Positions 35,796 through 47,074 of a stretch of 64,000 nt of DNA are shown here, piece by piece (the stretch's first letter is position 1; every line of letters begins with the position of its first letter). The stretch comes from Lepeophtheirus salmonis. Its lineage: Eukaryota > Arthropoda > Copepoda > Siphonostomatoida > Caligidae. Below the pieces are notes generated by a model. That model was not told the origin of the DNA, ran no database searches, and saw only the letters and a program-made list of their open reading frames with translations. The translations under genes were made by a program, and so were the position numbers. The stretch is from assembly GCF_016086655.4 (NCBI RefSeq), contig NC_052135.2, positions 11,560,363-11,624,362 on the forward strand. The letters run 5' to 3'.

Positions 35796-36798
35796 TTAGT
35801 TTGTAAACAAAGCAGCTGAGAGTGACGCCGTCTTCCGGCAAAATAATAAAACATAGATAAGATTCTCACATAGATGACCTCTCATCGGTGATCGAGAGGT
35901 CATGAGTTCGAACCAGCAACGAATCAGATCAATAAATTCTGCCATTAATAAGAATGAACCATCAGTCTCCTGGATTGTCGAATATCTCAGGTCCGCACTT
36001 GTTGCATGGGAAAAAAAGTCAGCAACATTCATTTTTGAAAAGTGGCTGGGGTTTATGACACTTTGAGAAAGCTTTGGAACAATTTTTAATTCCTGAACTT
36101 TTTGTTACTTTACCAGTTTTTGAAGATGTTTTACTGAAACCATATGGGTTGATAAATGTCTTTCTTCCCCAAAAAATGATGGCAAAATAATTTCAATATT
36201 GTTTACTAAAGATGTTCAAAGATTTTTTAGAAGATGAGGAACATCAAAAAGTATACATTTTATTTCGGATTTGCTGGATGAGGTATGAAATTGACAATTT
36301 CATTTTTTCTTCCAAAATTAACTCCCTACTCCAACGGAACATTGCCTGGTTTGATGGACCCATATCTATGGTAATTGATCTTACACGTAGACCAATTTCA
36401 GAAGCTCCAATGACGACATCCTTTGTAATTTTTCACAGTACAGACTCCATTAACTGAATCTGGAGTAAAAAGCATTCAACAACTTGCTTCCATCTATTTG
36501 CAATCCAGCGAGTATGATCACAAGAATATGTCTCGCATATTCGCCTGTGTGCTCTGGAAGAGTAACCTGCCCCATTCGACAGTCCAGCCGTAGATCATAG
36601 TCTTTAGAGTTTTTTATGACCATTTCATCCATCAATAGTACACAATTTTTGATTTTAAACGTCAAAAACTCAAAAACATCATTCAAAATACCGCTTTCAA
36701 AGGAAATGCCTTCATTTTTCCTGCTTAGTGTCCTCAGCGAGCGTAAACGAAATCCTTGACCAAGAAGATATTCATATCCTGACGAACCACAAACAAAT
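35796..36798 (-). pseudogene. P-element/THAP9-like transposase relic
   Basis: Read on the - strand, 36798-36450 begins after a good acceptor (TTTTCAG) and encodes FVCGSSGYEYL, then LRSLRTLSRKNEGISF, then VLLMDEMVIKNSKDYD and ARHILVIILAGL. This is the order seen in THAP9 and P-element transposases. After a frame change it gives SEIGLRVRSITIDMGPSNQA (with a catalytic-type Asp), then PHPANP and FDVPHLLKNL in further frames. Finally 36032-35796 gives INPSHFSKMNVADFFSHATS and a FIDLIRCWFELMTSRSP-like stretch. At least three frame breaks and several stops show it is dead. The THAP DNA-binding domain is not visible. Family call is from recalled consensus. Confidence 0.75.
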
Positions 36799-36904
36799 CT
36801 GAAAATGTAATCAATAATTACAATTTCATAAGAAAGGACATAGCTTCAAAAATGATAAAAGCAATAAACTATTGTATCATTTACAGATATTATACTTTTT
36901 TCAA

Positions 36905-37063
36905 CATCTTTTTACGGCTTTTTTTAGTTAACATTATTGAAACCTAGTTCATGGCAATGTTTGCTTGAAGATGCTGTATTTTTGCCGCTACTAAATTGAT
37001 ACAATTAGAGTAAATTGCAAAAAAGTGTGTACAATTGACGTGGAATGATCCATATATAATCCC
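36905..37063. repeat. inverted copy of 39790-40010 region
   Basis: The stretch ACGGCTTTTTTTAGTTAACA...TTGCCGCTACTAAATTGATA at 36912-37015 is the near-exact reverse complement of 39790-39907. It ends in AATTGACGTGGAATGATCC, the edge sequence of the inverted-arm element at 39912-41640. Confidence 0.7.
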
Positions 37064-37779
37064 AAAAGTAAGATTTTAAATTTCATAAATTATAAAGACA
37101 TAGACGTAACACATGTTAATAAATAATATGCTATAATATTTTTGATATATTAAATTAAATTAGGTAAATAAAACTACATGAGTATGTGCAGTGACTATTT
37201 ATAAAACCCCAAGAGGTATTTCATAACACCGATTCCCGAAAGAACTTGCAAGAGTGAAGGCTTTGATTTTGGTTTTTCGAAGAAAGTGAAATATCGCTTA
37301 AGAAATATTGAGTAACCACTTTTATGATAATGATAAAATTTATTTTAATTTTACTTTTTAAATTTATGTAGTATTATGAATAACCAAGATTCGTCCTAAT
37401 GACGTCACCAGAAATAGAAAGAAAGATATATTTACTTAATAAATCTGCCGTGCTTGTCCAGCCACTTTCTTGTTGCCAAAACTTGTTCTAGTAATATTGG
37501 TTGCCAGCCCTAACATGTCATCTCATAGCGGCGAGATTAAACAATATGGATGAAATAAACACAAATTCCACTACGAATCTAGTCAAAAAATAGGTAGGAA
37601 TTACTCCAATGTTGATCTTCAATTCTACTCCGAGTCCAACAATATATGTAACTCCAAAACAAGTCCTCATTATTACTTTTCGTCTATGTTCTTTCTTCAT
37701 GAATATAAGACAAATAACAGTTGTAGAAAATAAAAAAAAATATATTCATTTTGCAGCTAAAAGTAGACGCTTCTTCTTT
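37064..37779. other. no gene; direct repeat of 41614-41780 at 37349-37525
   Basis: From 37349 the sequence TTTTACTTTTTAAATTTATG...CCTAATGACGTCACCAGAAA and onward to about 37525 has a diverged direct copy at 41614-41780, just outside the right arm of the element at 39912. The remainder is A/T-rich spacer. Confidence 0.55.
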
Positions 37780-38424
37780 AGGGTCGTCCGCGGGTGGAGG
37801 ACTGGAGGTGCTGTAGTCCCAGAAATTTTTACTCTTAACTAAAAAAATGTAATATTTGAAATTTAATTTAAGGTTTTGTGAATAGCTCTGGATTTTTAAA
37901 ACTTTTCTGCAAAAATGAAATATTTGTAATTTAATTAAAGAAATTTTTTTCCAAAAAAAATTAATTTTTTCTTGAAAACTGTAGATTTTTTGATTTTTTC
38001 CAAACTATTTAATTTTGAGAATGGCTATAGAGTTTTGAAATTTTTCTAAAAAAAAATTAATTTTTTCCAAAAAAATTAATTTATTGTGAGCAGCTGTAGA
38101 TTTTTGAAATTTTTTCCCAAAAATTTAATTTTTTTGAGATTAGCTATAGAGTTTTGAAATTTTTCTTGAGGAGTTGTGTATTTTTGATATTCTTTTTTGT
38201 GAAAAATTTAATTTTTTGAGAATAGCTATGTAGTTTTGAAATGTTTCTCCAAAAAAATTTAATTTGTTTTGGGCAGGTAGGAATTTTTGGTCCAAGAAAT
38301 TAAATTATTTGACAAAAGCTATGTAGTTTTGAAATTTTTCTCCTAAAATATTTGAAATTCAATTTTTTCCCAATAGATTTTAATTATTGGACTATTGTAC
38401 AAAAAAATTCCAAAATCAAGCCCC

Positions 38425-38430
<6 letters not shown>
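37780..38430. repeat. RepA copy (reverse orientation)
   Basis: The left edge AGGGTCGTCCGCGGGTGGAG plus GGAGGTGCTGTAGTCCC is a RepA terminus. The interior is ~50-bp units read as TTTTTTGAGAATAGCTATAG. The right edge reaches CCAAAATCAAGCCCC but the terminus is replaced by an A-run and (TA)n. Confidence 0.6.
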
Positions 38431-38455
<25 letters not shown>

Positions 38456-39911
38456 TTGTCATATTATTTGCATCCATGGATATCAGTATAAATTATGATT
38501 TAGTCATCATACGTGTGTTGTGTCTGGATTGTTTTATCTCTTTGTTTTGAAATCCCATGTTGCAATAGTTGGAGATTAATAGCAATGTATTAATTATAAT
38601 CTTACTCCACAGTATTCACGCTTCAACAATAATTATAATGAGTTAGAAATCTTTTTTTGAGACTCATTGAATTTGATGGAGAGGAGAGAACAGCAGCATA
38701 CATAAATATACACAACGTCTTATTTAAAGTTCAAAGGAATGTCAAGATTGTGTTCAATCAAACAAAAATAAAAAAAAAACAACAAAGAAATATTCATAGT
38801 TCATACTATTACACTTTGACCTTCTATGTGTGACTTCGTGTAAATGTGTATGTACATATTACTTATGAATGCTGTACTTCTTATTCAACTGACCTTATTG
38901 TCCATTGGATTTGAATAAAAATAGATATCCTAATACTTCTGTGAGTTATAGCGCTCCTCAAAATAGGACTAAAAATCGGTCTCATCCCATTTCTCGTCCC
39001 GCATATCTGTTAAAAAATTTCTCAAATTTGCACTTTTTACAAGATTTCATGGTCACCAATACTTTAGTTAACCAATGTAATAAGCAAGGTCTTGCAGTTC
39101 AAGCGGTTCCGGTTCTTGAACTCCTAGTACCAAAACCGACTAAGTCAAACTGAGACAACATTATATTGCTTATCGGTCTCGGTTCTTGGGCTTTTGGTAT
39201 TTGTATATAATCTTTTAATATTCCATCTACATAATTTTAACATGTCGTTACCTTTATTGTATCACGCAACCCTTCTTCTGAAAAGAAACAGAAAAAATGC
39301 CCGAAATCATCTTGTAGTTAATTTGAAACGTCAACCATACCACCTCCAATTTTTCTCTTAAGTACTACGTGACTATTATTGTCAGTGTTTCCCAAACTTT
39401 ACTATCCCAAGGCCCCCCTACATTAATACATTTTTAGCTGGGGCCCCTTTTTACGAAACATGTATAGACTGAAAGCAATCCTCAATTCTCCATCAACCTG
39501 CGCCCCCCTCCCCGTAGCCTCCGCTCACGGCCTCTTTGAAGACATTGTCTTAAGCAACCTTAGTTTTCGGAGCCCCTGCTGGAACTTGGGGTACTACGCA
39601 CTCTGTGTATTAGGTAGCTGTGGCCCTGTTTGTATTTAATGTACTTTCCTCGTGCGAATTTTCTAGTAACGCCCCTTGTTTTAAGTTGTTATAATTATCC
39701 TGATCATGAAGCTCAAAACCCATTCTCATCAGACCTTTTTATACAAGAAGCCCCTGAGATGGAAGTTTTAATATACGTATAGTTTAATATGCTCTAATTG
39801 TATCAATTTAGTAGCGGCAAATAAATCTTAATCGGCAAAAATACAGCATCTTCAAGCAAACCTTGCCATGAACTAGGTTTCAATAATGTCAACTAAAAAA
39901 AGCCGTAAAAA
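38431..39911. other. no gene; several repeat edges
   Basis: (TA)n at about 38440. CGGTCTC/ACCGA words at 38970-39220 resemble those at 7500. A hAT-like terminus GTGTTTCCCAAACTTT lies at 39386, followed by GGCCCCC words. The sequence 39790-39907 has an inverted copy at 36912. The open frame at 38905-39153 lies in this repeat DNA and is not credible. Confidence 0.4.
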
Positions 39912-40299
39912 ATACTGCATAAATTTGAAAAGTAAAAATTTGTGGCATATCGATATTTCTAAATCGGTATTTTAATATATAGGTACATTCCACGTCAAAT
40001 GTACATAACCTCACGGCATGACCATGCCCGATTTTGATTATTTTTGGTGAACAGGCTTTTCTATACAAAATAAGAGAGTGTGTGAAATATTAGGGTTCTG
40101 TGACTCACCTGGGCCGTTCTAGGTCCGCTCAAAGTTGGGCCTAATGCGTTGGACCAGTGTTGTTTAGAAGGCCATAACTCCGCTCATAGTGGCTCGATTT
40201 GAACACAAATTACGTCAAAAGATGCACAATAACGAAAACTTTAATTTATATTCAATCCTAATCTTATTTTAATCAAAATAAAAGTTTGGGGCTCTGGTG
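39912..40299. repeat. left arm of a ~1.7-kb inverted-repeat element
   Basis: The sequence from ATACTGCATAAATTTGAAAA to AAAGTTTGGGGCTCTGGTG is repeated inverted at 41274-41640 with scattered differences and small gaps. It includes TTCCACGTCAAATGTACATA, CGGCATGACCATGCCCGATT and GGCCATAACTCCGCTCATAG. Arms of ~370-390 bp are long for a cut-and-paste DNA transposon. Confidence 0.75.
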
Positions 40300-40319
40300 A
40301 ATAAATGAATGAAGTTTTT

Positions 40320-40945
40320 GTGTACCATAAATGTGTTTTTTCGCAAAACCAAACCTTTCTTTTAAAATAGTATTTTCTTTTTCATAATCTTCTTCTGTGC
40401 AAAAATATATCTTTATATTTTTCATATTGCCCCGTGCATATTTGAATAAATCATTCGGCTTTGTAATTTGATTTTTATAAGGACGTTTGGAGGCTCTCTT
40501 TTGTAGCTTCTCTTTTAATAGTACCGCTTAAGCCATCTGACGTTCCCTTGCCGTGACTTGTGGCAAATAAATGCCAATACGCAGACAATTGAAAGTCCTT
40601 TTGGTGAAACATGATGTTCAAGAAGGCTTTACAGTTTTTATATTGACCCGCACACCCGTCGGAAAAGTAATACATTTTTTTAATAAGACACAATTTTTCC
40701 TTTAAATGATGTACAAGTCGTTTCTGTTATAAATGTACAGCTACAACAACGTGATGGTTGTTATCGGAAATAATAGTGTAAGAGTGGTCACATAGCTTAC
40801 TTATTATTATTATAATAGTAAGCCCAAGGGGGTATTGTTGGCTGTGCTTTATTCCAATGATATGCTTGAGCCGCATCCTGGACAATAAAACTGTAATTTT
40901 ATGAAAAGTCACCAAATACCACAACTTCTTCCTCCGTAATTTCTT
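40320..40945 (-). pseudogene. decayed gene of a repetitive arthropod family of unknown function (YYFSDGCAGQYKN)
   Basis: Read from 40945 down on the - strand, broken frames give EEEVVVFGDFS, then YSFIVQDAAQAYHWNKAQ, then SYTIISDNNHHVVVAVHL, then (40693-40475) KKMYYFSDGCAGQYKNCKAF and WHLFATSHGKGTSDGLSGTI. After a frameshift near 40490 it continues with KNQITKPNDLFKYARGNMK to about 40320. I recall a multi-copy protein family in aphids, hydra and copepods with the signature YFSDGA..QYKN and FATSHGKG.CDG. Its function is unknown to me. There are one or more stops and at least two frameshifts over ~200 codons. It lies exactly between the two long inverted arms (39912-40299 and 41274-41640), which suggests that it was carried by this mobile element. 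Confidence 0.6.
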
Positions 40946-41273
40946 ATCAATATCATAGTGTTATTTTATTGATATTTTATAAAATATATAAATTTTTAAT
41001 CATAGTATAGTTAAAGAAGAATCCTATTTTATTTTATTAATCAACAGAAAAAATGTATGTTATATATAATACGAGTTTAGATATAGAACAATAATACCAA
41101 TATGCTATAAAAGCGGCTCTATATACTCTAAATAATGATCTTATTGGAAGTGATCCCATTAAGATCCCACACAGAATTTTGGATATCTTTGAAAACATAT
41201 ACTGATACATGTTCTACGAAAATTAAAACAAAATCGGGGTTGCTGCTTGGCAGGGGCGCCATTTTGAAGGCTG
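40946..41273. other. interior of inverted-repeat element, non-coding
   Basis: A/T-rich segment between the decayed gene and the right arm. No coding signature. Confidence 0.4.
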
Positions 41274-41640
41274 CACCAGAGACCCAAACTTTTATTTTAA
41301 ACTAAAATAAGATTGTGATGGAATATAAGTTAAAGTTTGTGTTCTTGTGCATCTTTTGACGTAATTTGTGTTAAAATCGAGCCACTATGAGTGAAATTAT
41401 GGCCTTCTAAACACTGGTCCAACGCATTAGGTCCAACTTTGAACGGGCCTAGGTCCAGATGAGTCACAGCACCCTAATATTTCACACACTCTCCTATTTT
41501 ATATAGAAAACCCAGCTCACCAAAAATCATCAAAATCGGGGATGGTCATGCCGTGAGGGTATGTACACTTGACGTGGAATGACCCATATAATAAAATATC
41601 GATATGCCACACATTTTTACTTTTCAAATTTATGCAGTAT
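41274..41640. repeat. right arm of the inverted-repeat element
   Basis: Inverted partner of 39912-40299, from CACCAGAGACCCAAACTTTT to TATGCAGTAT. The word TGACGTGGAATGACCCATAT marks the same edge found at 37040-37063. Confidence 0.75.
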
Positions 41641-43824
41641 TAAGAAGCAAGACTCATCCTAATGACATCACCAGAAATAGAAGAGAGATAAATTTATTAA
41701 ATAAATTTGCTGTTCTTGCCCAGGCCTTTTTTATCCCCTAACCTTGTTCTAGAAACATTGATGTCACCTAATTTGTCTCACAAAATTCCTATTTTTTTTG
41801 ATAATTATTGAAATAATGGATATTTTTTTAGATCCTTGATCGGAATCATTCGTGCCTTTCAATCAAATATTTATTTTTGAGGCCCACACAACTTTTTTTT
41901 TTTCTGGACATAATCATAGACTGATAATTTAGTTGTAAAGTATAATAATTGATAAAATAATTTAAAGCAACTTCATGGATGTTTTCCATGTGCCGTTTGA
42001 TTGAGGTCGTACTGATGACAAGAGAAACTTTTATTCTTTTGCTGCATAGACTGTAAATCCCATTATTTTTTTTTATTTTCTTGATCTAGTAAAAAAATTC
42101 TAAAGAATACTATTTTTACACTTTCCCTTTTTCGAACTGGATAAATGATATAAGATATGCAAGTTTGATAATTCTTCTAGGAAGTTTTAAATGTTATAAT
42201 GGGCTCAAAAAAGAAAATCAGAGAATCCAAAGTTTTGGCAAGTTCCGGCTAACACTCGGCTTTTTATTACCACAAGGGCAAATTTTTTATGTCTTTTTTT
42301 ATTTACTTTATAATACTCGAGAACCAATTTACGAGTTTAGCGCGTAGCACATCACTATTTTCAACTATTCAGATATCAGATGGGGGGGATCGAGTTTTTG
42401 ATGGAGTTTAACTCCTCTTTACAAAAATATAAAACTAAAGTATGGAAAAAAAGACAACAATTGTTGTTATTAAATCCACGGGAAAATTATACTATGTATA
42501 CGAAATTAACGTATTACATAATTTTCAAATGTAAATGACATAAACAGGATTTGAACTGTGTACTTTTATTCTGCAAATATAGATAGGACTAATGAACATT
42601 ATCTGTTCTCTATAAAAATAATAAATATATGTACTTAATATCTGCTACATACTTTATTTTTGCAGTTTTCAAAGTTTAAACTACATATGTCATGTTGATG
42701 CAACGAGTTTATTTAGATAATTGAAGAGTGTTCATTACTGGAACAACTCAAATGACTATCATTATTTATCCAATGTAAAGTTAAATCAATTCATATTGTA
42801 TTGCTTCCAAAATTTTCGATCCAATTCCATGAAAAGAAAAGGTCAGTCCTTGATACCATCCCTTTAAAGAACTGACATTTTACTCTCTGTCATAACTTTT
42901 TGTAGGAGGCAATTTCATGAGGCGGGGCTAACTAAAACCATTAAAACCATTCTCTTGTGTACACCACTGTTTAATTTACTACCAATAATAAGGTCAATCT
43001 TTTTTTTTATTTATATTGTCTTAAAAAATTCTTCTTTGTAAGTTTATTAATATTTTTACAAAATTATATTCTGTGCAGGCCCCATTCAGAAGTGGTACCT
43101 GGGGAACTTGCTCATCCCCTAAAACAGGCCTTAAGGGTAACTCATAATACATTTTATACATCCTAATTAATGGCACAATGTATAAATCTTGATTTAAAGA
43201 TGCACATTTCTATACTTATTGTCTCTCGGTTTTACCTGAAGACTCCGTTGAATGGATTCAGTTTATTTTTGCTTTTATGAGTCCCCTTGGAAATCCACTG
43301 AGAATGAGTTACTGTACTCCAAGAGCCAGACCATGTTTCAGGTCTTTTGTAAAAACTAATTTGCACAATTTTTTAGTCTTATTGCCTGTAATATAGGTCA
43401 GACGTTGAGGATGAGTGTAAAACAAGGAAATGATCTTTGCACTTCAAAGTTGTATGTTGAAATATATTTTATTATTAAAATCAATTTATAATTAGAGTTC
43501 GTTTTTATAAAATAAATATTTGAATAGTAATAATGTTCTAATTACATCTTCTCATACCTTTCCCAAAAATTTGAGAGACCTAGTCCAAAAAAATGAGATT
43601 ACTCAGTCTCAATAAGTATTATTTATTTGTTTTTTGAATAAGTACTTACGGATTAATAGATAAAGAGTTCCATCATAAAATAACAATTGCCCAGTCAATA
43701 ATCTCACAGACCATAGACAAATGATGTTTTCGTCCAAAGCGCTATAGCGTCAATAATATTTTTATACAACATCAATTTTTATAATCAAACATGGTGTCAT
43801 AAAGTTGTTTAACAACTGTATGTA
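41641..43824. other. no gene seen
   Basis: 41641-41780 is the diverged direct copy of 37380-37525. The rest is A/T-rich spacer with open frames (for example 42165-42347) that show no conserved motif. Confidence 0.4.
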
Positions 43825-44301
43825 CAGACGTCCCATAGTCCAAAAGAACATTGCATAGAAAGTCCACTTAATGGCGCAAACCGAGGTTATGTTTAGTTAG
43901 TAGCATCTCCGGGAAGAAACACAACAACTTTCAGCCAGTTCGATCTATTTCTTTCTGTTTGACATTCGTTTGAATCAAGGAAGTGGAGTGATTTTCAAAA
44001 AATGGACGTCGAACGTTCTGGACTCCCTGTTGAAGTTGCTACTCCAGAGATCATTGATAAAATCCATGATATGGATGACAAAAGAGTGAATGGGCGTGAG
44101 ATCGGTATTGCTGTGGGCATCTCGAGTGGAAACGCTTTTTACATTAATTTTGGGCTGGTGCATTGTTATTATGGAAAAGGACTTATTTGTGGACCATTCG
44201 TGTGTGTTTTTCTTACAGCTAGGTTTTTAAACGGTACAATAACAATGAATAATATACACCTGTAGTAGTTTGATCTTTTAAGGACTTTTCAAACGACCCC
44301 G
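43825..44301. mobile_element. mariner (irritans-like) copy C, halves facing each other
   Basis: The left 5' leader (43875-43990) is the same as in copies A and B. From 44002 the + strand encodes MDVERSGLPVEVATPEIIDK and KRVNGREIGIAVGISS, the transposase N-terminal region lacking about the first 50 codons. From about 44140 the sequence reverses: the - strand of 44140-44275 encodes NAPA, VLFHN, RFK and TGVYYS, pieces of the catalytic half. The right end TTTTCAAACGACCCCG (to 44301) is followed by TA. The two halves are head-to-head, as in copy A, but with a different junction. Confidence 0.7.
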
Positions 44302-44736
44302 TAATTTTTTCCTTATTTCCCTATTGTCGTTTTTTAAAAATGAATATTCATTTCTATTTTTAACTACATATACTTTTTTTATAAAAAAATATTAAATTAT
44401 TTTCTATCTGTATTTTATATGTTCTTTAAAAAAAATAATTCTTAGTAAATACAATGGCTCTAGCAAAATTGCACGTCATGTACTAATAACTTTAAGTTGG
44501 ATAATACTCCGATAAATAGATAAAAATCGATTAATTAGTTTGAAAAAATCCAACATTGTATTAGCTTTTATGGCGAATTTGAAATACCTTTTTAATGTAC
44601 TTCTGAGTGCAATTTGAATATAACCTCCTGCTTTTCTTAAATTTTATACACATTCCCCTCTTCTTTGAATTACCACGTTTTGCTAATATTAGTTTGACTA
44701 TATTGGATTTGATCGATTGACCAAATTAAATTTATA
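44302..44736. other. no gene seen
   Basis: A/T-rich spacer between two mariner derivatives. Confidence 0.35.
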
Positions 44737-45296
44737 CAGATGTGCGCGTCTAAAACTGAACACTCCTTTAAATTTTAGGCGCTTTTCCTTGTCTACAGGC
44801 TTGAAGGCTTGACGAAGGGTTCTCTTGTAGACCTTAAGGCCAAGATCTTTCTTAACTAGCCAGTCCATGGTCCTTCTGCTGACGTTGAACTCCCTGGAGA
44901 GGCCGCTGACGGTGACCTTGCCTCTCTTGTCCTCAACAGACTTTTTCACGGCAGCAACCATTTCGTCCGACCTTCGAGGCCTTGACTTAGATCTTGTGGT
45001 CGCCTCAGGAGTCCCTTTGGCTACCACGCTATAAACGGTGGTGCGGCTGCAGTTCAGAACCTTGACAATTTCAGTGGGAGGTTTTCCCGCGAAGAAAGCT
45101 CCAAAATTTCGACTCGACGTCTCTCCATATTATCGGCTGTTGTTTCTCTGTTGCTATTTAGATTTTGCTGGAGTTTTGTTTATAACTAGTCAAGACCCTG
45201 CCCTCGAAGTATAAATCGGTTTCAACTCAATAAAATTACGAATATGTGCATGGCGTAAAATTTAAAAGAGTGTTCAGTTTTTGACACGCACACCTG
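44737..45296 (-). mobile_element. MITE-like mariner derivative, copy 2
   Basis: TA-flanked (44735-44736 and 45297-45298). Terminal repeats CAGATGTGCGCGTC and, inverted, CAGGTGTGCGTGTC extend to AACTGAACACTC. The - strand holds a start (MERRRVEILE near 45134), a one-base frame change, then KPPTEIVKVLNCSRTTVYSV and the frame from 45027: AKGTPEATTRSKSRPRR, KVTVSGLSREFNVSRRTMDW, and GVFSFRRAHLY entering the terminal repeat. Only the paired helix-turn-helix DNA-binding region of a mariner transposase remains. Same deletion junction as copy 1 at 28350. Confidence 0.75.
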
Positions 45297-45555
45297 TATT
45301 ACTCATGTGTATAATTGTCTTATATAAGCGTACTGTTATGCAACTATAAGATAAAATTTAATGTATTAGTTACATTTCTAATATTCTGAAAATTACGTTA
45401 TGCTTGTATTTAAAGATATTTAAATTATATTGATATGTTACTCACCCTAGTAAACCATACTTACTGTCCACATTTGCCATGAACATTGACAGTTTCTCAG
45501 AATTATATCTCCTAGGCCTATAAAAAAACAGTTGATGAGGGAGGCTAATATGTAA
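45297..45555. other. spacer, nothing recognised
   Basis: A/T-rich. No coding or repeat edge seen. Confidence 0.3.
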
Positions 45556-45756
45556 CAGGGGCATCCCAAGGATTATACAATTCCAATTTTTTTGGAAAAA
45601 AAAATTAAAAATCTACAGCGGTTTTCACTAAAATATTAGGCTTTTTGGAGAAAAATTTACAAAAATCCTTAGCTATACATAGAAAAATTAATTTTTTTGG
45701 AAAAATAAAATTTTTTAGTAAAAAACAAAAATTATTTAATTTGGGAGGACGCCCAT
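45556..45756. repeat. RepA copy, short (~200 bp)
   Basis: The left end CAGGGGCATCCCAAGGATTA and the right end GGGAGGACGCCCATG are both present around only three to four ~50-bp units. Confidence 0.7.
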
Positions 45757-46630
45757 GCAAACATTAACATTAAAAGTAGATTATGAACTGTTTCATTAAT
45801 TCTTTTTTATCTGGATTGTAGGGAAGTAATTTTAGTCACTTTTTTTTAATAGAGCGTAAGAGTAAATCGATCTTCATTAAATGAAAATATTTTCATTACT
45901 ACAAATATATATAACTTATAATAGTAACTAAATATTAATACGTATGGATTTAAAAATACAAATAATTGTAATTGATTCTTAATAAATAGTTGACAAATAC
46001 GTCATTCTTACTCAATTCCAAGAAACAAGACGCTGCGTAATTCATAGCCAACAATTCCAATTATTTCTTTATTTCACTATAATATCATTTAATTTAAAAT
46101 TTAGGGCTCTTCGTTTGAGAGTGAGCCAATAATTCCAATTATTTCTTTATTTCACTATAATATCATTTAATTTAAAATTTAGAAAAATAAGAAGAAAATA
46201 AAAAATAATTTCAAAGTCACCGCGTATACAATTACACTTCGGTAAATTTCTTTTGATTGGTGTCAAGGGATTTCCTTTCTGAGAACTACTCCAACCTTCA
46301 TTGCTCCTAACTGTTTTGAGCAGCTATAAAAATATTTCTAAGAATCCTCCTCTTTTGTTCTTCCTGTGGAAAAAACCAGAAAAACAATAGGGGAAATGTT
46401 GATTTCATATTTGTATCACGCTTAATCTTTACCTATCTAGAGACGTGATGACAATAGTAGGCAAAGAAATGGAAGGAAGCTCCATGTACCTATTTAGTAG
46501 GAAAAATTAAACCACAAAACACTTTAGTGTTTGATGAGAGAATTTTTGCTAATTAACTATGATGGATATGATATGAATATATGAATCATTCCATAGATTA
46601 ATTGTTTGTGCATCAAATTACTATCATTAT
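45757..46630. other. no gene; direct duplication inside
   Basis: A/T-rich spacer holding the 78-bp-period duplication at 46047-46182. No credible gene. Confidence 0.35.
46047..46182. repeat. near-perfect 58-bp direct repeat, period 78
   Basis: 46047-46104 and 46125-46182 are almost identical (one C/T difference seen, near ACAATTCC/ATAATTCC), separated by 20 bp. High identity suggests a recent duplication or an assembly artefact. Confidence 0.8.
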
Positions 46631-47074
46631 CAGGGGCGTCCACAAGATTCTTTTTTTTTTTTTTTTGGGGGGCCTTGATTTATGCTTTTTTGAAAAAATA
46701 TCCAAAACTTAACTTTTAAGTATAAAATCCATACGTATTCTCAAAAAATTAATTTCTCTGGAAAAAAATTTCAAAAATCCACAACTATTCACAAAAAATT
46801 AATAAAAATCAATTATTAAATTTTTTAAATTTTTTCAAAAAGTAATAGCTATTCCCAAAAAATTATATTTTTGGGGAAAAAAATCAAAAGTTCACAGCCA
46901 TTTACAAAAAATTACATTCTTTGGAAAAAAAAATCAAAAATTCAATTCAATTTCAAAAATTCAATTTTTTGAAAAAAAAATCAAATATTAAATTTCTAGT
47001 AAAAAGCAAAAATACTTTAATTTCGGAGGGGGGAGGGCTACATCCCCTCCATCCACTCCCTGCCAACGCCCATG
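46631..47074. repeat. RepA copy, both ends
   Basis: The left end CAGGGGCGTCCACAAGATTC and the right end CTGCCAACGCCCATG, with a T-run, GGGGGGCCTTGA, then ~50-bp units and the edge GGAGGGGGGAGGGCTAC. Confidence 0.75.

Noticed and set aside
35873..35922. tRNA-like signal: a 10-bp stem (ATGACCTCTC/GAGAGGTCAT) followed by GAGTTCGAACC, like a B box
   Set aside because: It lies in the conserved coding part of the P/THAP9-like relic (opposite strand, ELMTSRSP) and no acceptor stem or D arm can be fitted around it.
38905..39153. 82-codon frame as a small gene
   Set aside because: It sits in repeat-word DNA (CGGTCTC/ACCGA) with no conserved motif or flanking gene structure.
41251..41262. CAGGGGCGCC as a further RepA end
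   Set aside because: The similarity stops after eight bases, with no G-rich edge or 50-bp unit next to it.
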